From NCBI GenBank assembly GCA_003648225.1, contig QMOL01000236.1, forward strand, positions 1 to 5,092: a DNA stretch of 5,092 bases. The letters are read 5' to 3'. The stretch comes from Chlamydiota bacterium. Its GTDB lineage: Bacteria; Auribacterota; UBA3054; B51-G9. The translations under genes were made by a program, and so were the position numbers. The notes beneath the pieces are model-generated. The model saw only the letters and a program-made list of their open reading frames with translations, was not told the origin of the DNA and did not search any database. Each line of letters opens with the position of its first letter. Position 1 is the first letter of the stretch. This document shows positions 1 to 5,092 of this stretch, piece after piece.

Positions 1-23
1 AATCCATTAATCCAACAATCTCT

Positions 24-1454
24 ATGTTTTCTTCTTACCAAAATCCGCTCTCAGAGCGCTATTCAAGTTCACGCATGACAGAAATTTTCTCTTCACAAAC
101 ACGCTATGAAAAATGGCGGGAGTTGTGGATTGCCCTTGCCGAATCCGAACGCGAACTTGGTATTTCTATCACAAAAAAACAAATTGCCGAGTTAAAAAAA
201 TATGTCTCTGACATAGATTTTGATGAAGTAAGCAAAATCGAGCGCGAGGTCCGGCACGATGTCATGGCTCACGTTCTTGCATACGGTAAAAAAGCAAAAT
301 CGGCGGCATCGATTATTCATCTCGGCGCGACAAGTTGTTTTGTTACAGATAACGCTGATCTGATTATTTATCGCGACGCTTTAAGATTAGTAAGCGACAG
401 ACTTGTTGACACAATAAGAACCTTATCGAAATTTGTTCGTAAAGAAGCATCAAGACCCGCTCTCGGTTACACGCATCTTCAGCCGGCACAACTTACAACT
501 GTAGGCAAGCGTGCCTCTTTGTGGCTTCAGGATTTGCAGCTTGATTACGAACATCTCACTTTTGTGCTTAATCATTTAAAATTTAGAAGTATCAAAGGAG
601 CAACAGGCTCGCAGGCAAGTTTTTTGGAATTATTCAAAGGGGACCATAAAAAAGTTAAACAATTGGAACAAAAGATAACTAAAAAGTTTAATTTTAAATC
701 TTTTTACGCAGTCGGCGGACAAACATATCCAAGAAAAGTTGACGCGGAAATCCTTGCCGCATTAACCGGTATCGCAGTATCTGTAAGTAAAATGACTAAC
801 GATATCCGCTATTTACAAAGTGTTCGCGAACTTGAAGAACCTTTTGCAAAAAAACAAATAGGTTCTTCGGCTATGGCTTACAAAAGAAATCCCATGCGGT
901 GCGAAAGAGCTGATTCTCTCGCCCGCCTTGTTCTTTCTCTTGCTACTTCGCCTCAAATGACAGCTGCAACGCAATTTCTTGAACGTACTTTAGACGACTC
1001 CGCAAATCGTCGAATTGCAATTCCCGAAGCTTTTCTAGCAACTGATGCGATACTTTTAATCGTAGAAAATATTGCCGGAGGACTAACTGTTTATCCTGAA
1101 ATTGTTGCGCAGCGGGTAAATGAAAACCTTCCCTTTATAGCCACTGAACCTATTCTAATGCTTGCAGTTTCCAAAGGCAAAAGCAGACAGGACGTTCACG
1201 AAAGAATTAGAATTCACTCAATGGCTGCAACACAAAAGATTCGCAAAGGACAAAAAAATAATCTTGTGGAACTTATGGCTAACGATCCGGAAATAGGGCT
1301 ATCACTTGAAGAAATCAAAAATGAACTAAACCCGAAAAGGTGCGTTGGTCGTGCTCCGGAACAAACTAAAGAATATTTAAGCAGCGAAGTTGCACCGTTA
1401 CTTCGTAAATACCGCCGTTTTTTCCCGACAGATAAAACTATTGTAAAATATTAA
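24..1454 (+). CDS. purB: Adenylosuccinate lyase (animal-like ADSL branch)
   Basis: Cytosolic enzyme of purine synthesis. The family cleaves fumarate from SAICAR (to AICAR) and from adenylosuccinate (to AMP), acting as a homotetramer. The 476 residues match the length of animal ADSL (about 480). Visible landmarks are RHDVMAHV at 77-84, HLGATS at 99-104, the GYTHLQPAQLTTVGKR block at 148-163 with the expected general-acid His151, and the fumarate lyase signature GSSAMAYKRNP at 280-290 with the catalytic serine loop S281/S282. ERTLDDSANRR at 320-330 and GRAPEQ at 442-447 are also typical of the animal-type branch, so the protein looks complete and active. One small oddity is Ala285, where human ADSL has Pro (MPYKRNP). 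The start MFSSYQNPLSERY fits the family N-terminus. No Shine-Dalgarno sequence is visible in the 23 bases before it, and no in-frame stop lies there either. It is the first visible gene of a three-gene run. Confidence 0.96.
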   Translation: MFSSYQNPLSERYSSSRMTEIFSSQTRYEKWRELWIALAESERELGISITKKQIAELKKYVSDIDFDEVSKIEREVRHDVMAHVLAYGKKAKSAASIIHLGATSCFVTDNADLIIYRDALRLVSDRLVDTIRTLSKFVRKEASRPALGYTHLQPAQLTTVGKRASLWLQDLQLDYEHLTFVLNHLKFRSIKGATGSQASFLELFKGDHKKVKQLEQKITKKFNFKSFYAVGGQTYPRKVDAEILAALTGIAVSVSKMTNDIRYLQSVRELEEPFAKKQIGSSAMAYKRNPMRCERADSLARLVLSLATSPQMTAATQFLERTLDDSANRRIAIPEAFLATDAILLIVENIAGGLTVYPEIVAQRVNENLPFIATEPILMLAVSKGKSRQDVHERIRIHSMAATQKIRKGQKNNLVELMANDPEIGLSLEEIKNELNPKRCVGRAPEQTKEYLSSEVAPLLRKYRRFFPTDKTIVKY

Positions 1455-1455
1455 A

Positions 1456-1914
1456 ATGAATTCTAATCCCCTTCATTATTTTGAAATTAGAAATATTGGT
1501 GGATGTGCAATGCCGCGTTCGCTCAATGATATTCAATGGTTGAAAAATAAAAACATTTCTGCAATTCTAACTTTAATAAAGAAACAGTTGCCTGCAGAAT
1601 GGCTTGACGATTTTATTTCTCTTCATATTCCCGTTCAGGACTTTTGTCCGCCGACAATTGAGCAGTTAAACCTCTGTGTTGATTTCTTAAAGAATTGTTT
1701 AAAAGCCGATAAAAAACCGGTTGTTCATTGTATGATGGGATACGGCAGGACAGGAACCATTCTTGCCGCTTATTTAATTTCACAAGGAACGACCGCTGAA
1801 GAAGCCATCGCGGAAGTTCGTCGAAAACGTCCCGGCGCAATAGAAACTTACGAGCAGGAAGACATTTTGTATGAATATGAGGCCATAATCTCATCTTCAA
1901 AATCCGGTGACTAA
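1456..1914 (+). CDS. DUSP23-like dual-specificity/tyrosine phosphatase
   Basis: Small cysteine-dependent phosphatase of 152 residues, about the size of human DUSP23/VHZ (150). The P-loop HCMMGYGRTG at 91-100 is the HCx5R signature, with nucleophile Cys92 and phosphate-binding Arg98. Asp62 in PVQDFCPP is the likely general acid, as in the DUSP23 PDFCPP segment. RRKRPGAIETYEQE at 122-135 closely follows the DUSP23 C-terminal pattern. The N-terminal stretch FEIRNIGGCAMP at 9-20 also fits the family, which supports the start at 1456 over the later Met19. No signal peptide or membrane segment is seen, so it is probably cytosolic. The ATG lies one base after the purB stop and has no Shine-Dalgarno sequence, so translation probably depends on coupling to purB. 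The family is known to act on phosphotyrosine and phosphoserine/threonine. The substrate here is unknown and could also be a non-protein phosphate. Confidence 0.92.
   Translation: MNSNPLHYFEIRNIGGCAMPRSLNDIQWLKNKNISAILTLIKKQLPAEWLDDFISLHIPVQDFCPPTIEQLNLCVDFLKNCLKADKKPVVHCMMGYGRTGTILAAYLISQGTTAEEAIAEVRRKRPGAIETYEQEDILYEYEAIISSSKSGD
1906..1910 (+). promoter_or_regulatory. Probable ribosome binding site (GGTGA)
   Basis: GGTGA matches part of the anti-Shine-Dalgarno complement and ends 10 bases before the ATG at 1921. It lies within the last codons of the phosphatase gene. It is the only recognisable Shine-Dalgarno-like site among the three + strand starts. The spacing is slightly long, so this is a moderate call. 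Confidence 0.45.
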
Positions 1915-1920
1915 AATAAA

Positions 1921-3723
1921 ATGAAAAAGTATTTATCTGAAAATAGTTCTAATAAACTTGCTTTGCCGGTATTTTTTCTCATTTTATTTCTTGCCGTTAT
2001 CGCTTTCCTGCCGAGTTTTACATCATCGTTTCATCTTGATGATTATAACCAAATTGTAAATGCAAATTTAGAAAATATTTCCCCCGCCAAGATTATTAAA
2101 TCTTATCCGGCAACCCGATGGCTGGTTTTTTTAAGTTTAAAAGCTAATGCGACAATTCACGGCTACGATGTTTTTGGTTACCATCTTGTAAATTTTATTC
2201 TTCATCTTATTTCAGTTTTTCTGGTTTTTAAAATTACAGAATTGCTTTTCTTTTTTATTAGAAAAAATTATCCGGCGGCTGTTTTCTTTCTTTCTCCAAA
2301 ACTTGCAGCTTTGTTTGCTGCAGCCGTTTTTGCGGTGCATCCTCTTCAATCCCAACCGGTTATTTATATTACCCAACGACTAATGTTAAGCGCTTCTCTC
2401 TGTTATTTATTAGCAATGTTCAGCCTTGCACGCGGTTATTTACCGGGAAAATCAAAGTTTGCCGGGTGGATTGGCGCAGTTGCCGCTTTTCTTATTGGAG
2501 CTTTTTGTAAAGAAATAATAGTCACGCTGCCTGTAATTTTAATTTTACTGTCATGGATTTTTCTTCAACCTCCTGATTTTAAATCATGGACAAAGAAGAA
2601 TTGGTTTCTAACTATTGGACTTTCTATTTTTATTATTGCTATTCCGGCAGTTATTTTTATGAATATCATTAAATGGGATTTTCATCAGCTAAGACACGCG
2701 TGGAATTCAATGGGGGGCGCTTTATATGTTAATACCCCAGGTTTGAACCGCTATACTTATGTTTTAACACAGGCGAAAGTGCTGTTAAAATATATTGGAC
2801 TTTTCTTCTTCCCGATTGGATTTCAAATTGATCCTGATGTGAAGTTATGTGCATCATGGTTTTCTCCCGCTTTTTTACTTTCTTCATTTACAATTTTCTT
2901 TTTACTTGTAATTGCGTGGTTTTTAAGAAAAATAGCGCCGTTAATTTTATGGGGTCTGCTGTTTTATTTTATCGTTATGCTGCCCCAGTCAAGTATTATT
3001 CCGACACCGGATCTCATGTTTGAGCACAGGGCTTATCTTGGTGTTGCCGGACTTATATGGGCTTTTTTAGGTATTGTTTGCTTATTTACCAGATATGTTC
3101 ATTATAAAAGTGTTAAATTTTTTATAAGAAGCTGTGCGGTGGTTCTTATTTTATTTCTCGCTTTGCTGACTTATAACCGCTCAACTGCCTGGAAAACCGA
3201 ACTTTCATTATGGGCGGATGCTTACAGTAAATCGCCTAAAAAATCTCGCGTTGTGAATAATTACGTAAATGCTTTATTGAATAATAATGATGAATCAAAC
3301 GCAATAATTATTTTAGAAAAGAAATTAAACAGTTCTGAAAGTGTTCCTCCTTTTCTAATTACAACTCTCGCGAATATTTACGCGCGTAACAATGAATTGG
3401 AAAAAGCATATAAACTTTATTTTCAGTCTTTAAAAGCAGATTATACAAACCCGGAAACAAGATATAATCTCGCGCTTATTTCACATGCACGCGGAGATCA
3501 TAAAAAAGCTCTTTATCATGCAAGAACTTTATGGAAGCTTTATCCGGAAAATGCTGATACATATTATTTACTCGGTGTAATACATGCGCCATATGAAAAC
3601 GAATTTACAGCAGCTACAAATTGCCTTTCGGTTTCTCTTAATAAAGATCCGGATGGTGAAAACGCTGCATCAGCTAAAACTTTAATGAAAATGCTGATAA
3701 AATCAAAAGAAAAAAAGAAATAG
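1921..3723 (+). CDS. TMTC-like GT-C membrane glycosyltransferase with C-terminal TPRs
   Basis: A 600-residue integral membrane protein. TM1 (about 14-32) is followed by an extracytoplasmic loop holding FHLDDYNQI at 37-45. The acidic pair D40-D41 sits where GT-C enzymes (PMT, ArnT, TMTC) carry their catalytic Asp. About ten more hydrophobic segments follow, roughly at 87-113, 128-140, 152-170, 182-195, 198-216, 228-250, 286-302, 316-336, 340-356, 372-392 and 400-418. Further TMTC-style marks are HPLQSQPVIYI at 140-150, CKE at 196-198 followed by TLPVILIL, and FEHRAYLG at 367-374. Residues about 440-580 form three to four TPR-like helical repeats, for example NIYARNNELEKAYKLYFQSL at 485-504 and YNLALISHARGDHKKALYHA at 515-534. 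The tail is lysine-rich (KSKEKKK). TMTC proteins in animals O-mannosylate secreted proteins. The bacterial relatives are mostly uncharacterised, so a polyprenyl-sugar donor and an envelope acceptor are inference. It starts 6 bases after the phosphatase gene and is probably co-transcribed. Confidence 0.82.
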   Translation: MKKYLSENSSNKLALPVFFLILFLAVIAFLPSFTSSFHLDDYNQIVNANLENISPAKIIKSYPATRWLVFLSLKANATIHGYDVFGYHLVNFILHLISVFLVFKITELLFFFIRKNYPAAVFFLSPKLAALFAAAVFAVHPLQSQPVIYITQRLMLSASLCYLLAMFSLARGYLPGKSKFAGWIGAVAAFLIGAFCKEIIVTLPVILILLSWIFLQPPDFKSWTKKNWFLTIGLSIFIIAIPAVIFMNIIKWDFHQLRHAWNSMGGALYVNTPGLNRYTYVLTQAKVLLKYIGLFFFPIGFQIDPDVKLCASWFSPAFLLSSFTIFFLLVIAWFLRKIAPLILWGLLFYFIVMLPQSSIIPTPDLMFEHRAYLGVAGLIWAFLGIVCLFTRYVHYKSVKFFIRSCAVVLILFLALLTYNRSTAWKTELSLWADAYSKSPKKSRVVNNYVNALLNNNDESNAIIILEKKLNSSESVPPFLITTLANIYARNNELEKAYKLYFQSLKADYTNPETRYNLALISHARGDHKKALYHARTLWKLYPENADTYYLLGVIHAPYENEFTAATNCLSVSLNKDPDGENAASAKTLMKMLIKSKEKKK

Positions 3724-3778
3724 TTATTCGATAATCGTTATTTGTTATTTGGACACAACTTAGGATGTGTTTTAAAAA

Positions 3779-3830
3779 GACAACTACTTAGTCGGCCCTT
3801 AAAAAGTTAAATTTGAGGGACGACTACTTA
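3779..3830. repeat. Imperfect 12-base direct repeat, 40-base period
   Basis: GACAACTACTTA at 3779-3790 recurs as GACGACTACTTA at 3819-3830, differing at one base. Each copy is followed closely by GTCGG (3791-3795 and 3834-3838). The second copy overlaps the 3' end of the - strand permease gene, including its stop codon. The repeat may be a local duplication or simply a by-product of the hairpin between the copies. No mobile element ends or further copies are visible. Confidence 0.5.
3789..3826. terminator. Imperfect hairpin between convergent genes, possible terminator
   Basis: Bases 3789-3803 pair with 3812-3826 around an 8-base loop (AAGTTAAA). Read as + strand RNA there are 13 Watson-Crick pairs, one U-G pair (3800/3815) and one G-A mismatch (3795/3820). 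On the - strand the wobble becomes a C-A mismatch, so the hairpin is weaker there. The + side lacks a T-run after the stem. The - side has a U5 run (3778-3774), but about 10 bases beyond the stem, further than in a standard intrinsic terminator. The right arm contains the stop codon of the permease gene (CTA on +, 3824-3826). Its position between two converging genes supports a transcription-end role, but the form is not canonical. Confidence 0.4.
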
Positions 3831-5092
3831 AATGTCGGGATAACAATTCCTCTTAAAATTACTCTCTGGCAAAGAATAAAAACTATCAAAGTCGGAATCG
3901 CGCTGAGAACAAGTGAAGCCATAATCATAAAGTTACCGTACTCCTGCTGGAACTGATAAAGGAAGACCATTAAAGTCCACATACTTTTATCCTGACAAAC
4001 AAGAAAAGCAAACATAAACGCTCCGTAAGCTCCTGTAAAAGCACCGAGAGCCATAACCGCAAGAATAGGTTTGCACAGCGGTAATGTAATAGAATAAAAC
4101 ATTTTCCATTCTGATGCTCCGTCAATTAAAGCAGCTTCATAAAGTTCCGGTGGCAAACTGTCAAAGAATCCTTTCAAAAGAAAAATTCCAAATCCGTTAG
4201 CAAGTCCAGGCAGCACCAGTGCGCCAAAAGTGTTTAATAATCCAAGGTCACGAATCATAAGAAAATTCGGTATCATCGCTACTTCAGCCGGGAAAGCCAT
4301 TGTGGCAAGAAAGAAAATCAGAATTTTATTGGCGTAAGTCAGGCGGAACCTGGAAAGCGCGTAAGCCGCCATTGGATTTATTGTAAGCGAGCTCGCTATG
4401 CACAAAACAATAAAGATAAGGGTCACCCATAACGAATGTCCGTGAAGAGCAATATAATTTATAACGGTAGAATAGTTTCCAAAAATATATGTACGCATAA
4501 TTTGCTTATGTTTTTTCACAAAATCGTAAAACATAATATCAGGAATTGGAAATAATTCAATTTCATCAAACGATTTATACAGCCGACCCATTACATAAGT
4601 TGGTCCGTAAGCCTCGTTTAATTTATCAATATTACCGTTATAACGTTTTTTCAGGAAATTTTTATATTCTTTTATAGGAGACCAGATTTTTACTTCATTA
4701 AATTTTCGAACATAAACCGGGAGTCCGTTCGTTCCAAGTTTCATTTGATTGATATATCTTGTCCACAGCGCGTAATGTTGAGTATTAGTTGGAAATCTTT
4801 CTGCCGGAGGATAAATTTCACAATATTTTTTGAAGGAATATTTTCTTGATTTTTCCGGTATTTCGTCATAAATTTCTTTTAAGAATTTATTCCAGGTGTT
4901 TGTTTTTGTATGTAATTCATAATACATGGAATTACATTTTTCAAAAACAAATTTTTCTATGTCTTCACGCGGAGTAACGCCAAATTTTATTGCGTCATCA
5001 AGATAAACGTCTACTAAACTATTAAGATTTGTCCCATAAGTGTCGTTAAATCTTTCAATCGAAATATAAAGAAATCTTGTGAACTTCCACCA
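3824..5092 (-). CDS. Carbohydrate ABC transporter permease (MalG/UgpE type) with large extracytoplasmic insert, 5' partial
   Basis: Inner-membrane permease subunit of a binding-protein-dependent sugar importer. Reading leftward from base 5092, the frame is open for 55 codons before the first in-frame ATG (4925-4927). The gene therefore starts outside the window and at least 422 residues are visible. Numbering from that internal Met, the canonical BPD permease domain begins near GNYSTVINYI (150-159). It then has hydrophobic segments at about 165-190, 201-222, 232-255, 283-310 and 335-356. The exact EAA loop EAA-x3-G-x9-I-x-LP at 264-283 contacts the ATPase subunit. Only five of the usual six segments are present, so TM1 and the start lie to the right. 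MalG-family proteins are usually about 270-300 residues. Here about 200 extra, mostly hydrophilic residues precede TM2 and should lie outside the membrane. They hold two similar motifs, near 5033-5083 and 4604-4657. Partner permease, binding protein and ATPase genes are not in view. The substrate is unknown. Confidence 0.9.
   Translation of the reverse strand, partial: WWKFTRFLYISIERFNDTYGTNLNSLVDVYLDDAIKFGVTPREDIEKFVFEKCNSMYYELHTKTNTWNKFLKEIYDEIPEKSRKYSFKKYCEIYPPAERFPTNTQHYALWTRYINQMKLGTNGLPVYVRKFNEVKIWSPIKEYKNFLKKRYNGNIDKLNEAYGPTYVMGRLYKSFDEIELFPIPDIMFYDFVKKHKQIMRTYIFGNYSTVINYIALHGHSLWVTLIFIVLCIASSLTINPMAAYALSRFRLTYANKILIFFLATMAFPAEVAMIPNFLMIRDLGLLNTFGALVLPGLANGFGIFLLKGFFDSLPPELYEAALIDGASEWKMFYSITLPLCKPILAVMALGAFTGAYGAFMFAFLVCQDKSMWTLMVFLYQFQQEYGNFMIMASLVLSAIPTLIVFILCQRVILRGIVIPTFK

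Noticed and set aside
1613..1900. 95-codon open frame on the - strand inside the phosphatase gene
   Set aside because: It is fully antisense to a gene with an intact catalytic signature, and its translation shows no recognisable motif; it is a shadow frame.
3702..3720. A-rich run at the end of the membrane protein gene as a slippage or frameshift site
   Set aside because: It encodes a plausible lysine-rich tail right before the stop, and slippage would change only the last few residues.
3723..3749. Three GTTATT hexamers just after the membrane protein gene
   Set aside because: Short, AT-rich and irregularly spaced (8 then 1 bases apart), with no sign of a binding-site array or iteron function.
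3753..3770. ACACA/TGTGT stem with an 8-base loop followed by TTT, as a + strand terminator
   Set aside because: Only five mostly AT pairs and three T bases follow; such a stem is expected by chance in AT-rich sequence.
4925..4927. ATG as the start of the permease
   Set aside because: The frame stays open for 55 codons upstream to the window edge, the upstream residues hold a motif repeated later in the insert, and a start here would leave the protein without its first membrane segment.

Overview
The window is AT-rich and densely coding, typical of a bacterial chromosome. It holds three tightly packed genes on the + strand, facing one gene on the - strand that runs off the right edge. The protein types are an adenylosuccinate lyase of the animal-like branch, a DUSP23-like phosphatase, a TMTC-like membrane glycosyltransferase with TPRs, and an unusually long sugar ABC permease. 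This mix would suit a member of the PVC group (Lentisphaerota, Kiritimatiellota or Verrucomicrobiota relatives) or another environmental or gut anaerobe. That placement is inference from protein style only; no rRNA or other taxonomic marker is present.

Left part (24-3723, + strand): purB, then the small phosphatase after a 1-nt gap, then the 600-residue membrane protein after a 6-nt gap. The spacing implies one transcript whose promoter lies left of the window. The first gene makes purine nucleotides, the second removes phosphate from a protein or other substrate, and the third is probably an envelope glycosyltransferase. No shared pathway is obvious. All three resemble eukaryotic families more than the textbook bacterial versions.

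Middle (3724-3823): a 100-base convergent intergenic region with an imperfect hairpin and a 12-base direct repeat spaced 40 bases apart. It probably ends transcription from one or both sides.

Right part (3824-5092, - strand): the C-terminal part of a MalG/UgpE-type carbohydrate ABC transporter permease. The reading frame stays open to the right edge, so the first in-frame ATG in the window (4925-4927) is internal and the true start is outside. Ahead of the normal permease domain sits an insertion of at least about 200 residues. It carries two copies of a short motif resembling one found in GH42-type beta-galactosidases. This is the most unusual feature of the window.

I saw no tRNA, rRNA, CRISPR array, insertion sequence, attachment site or replication origin.
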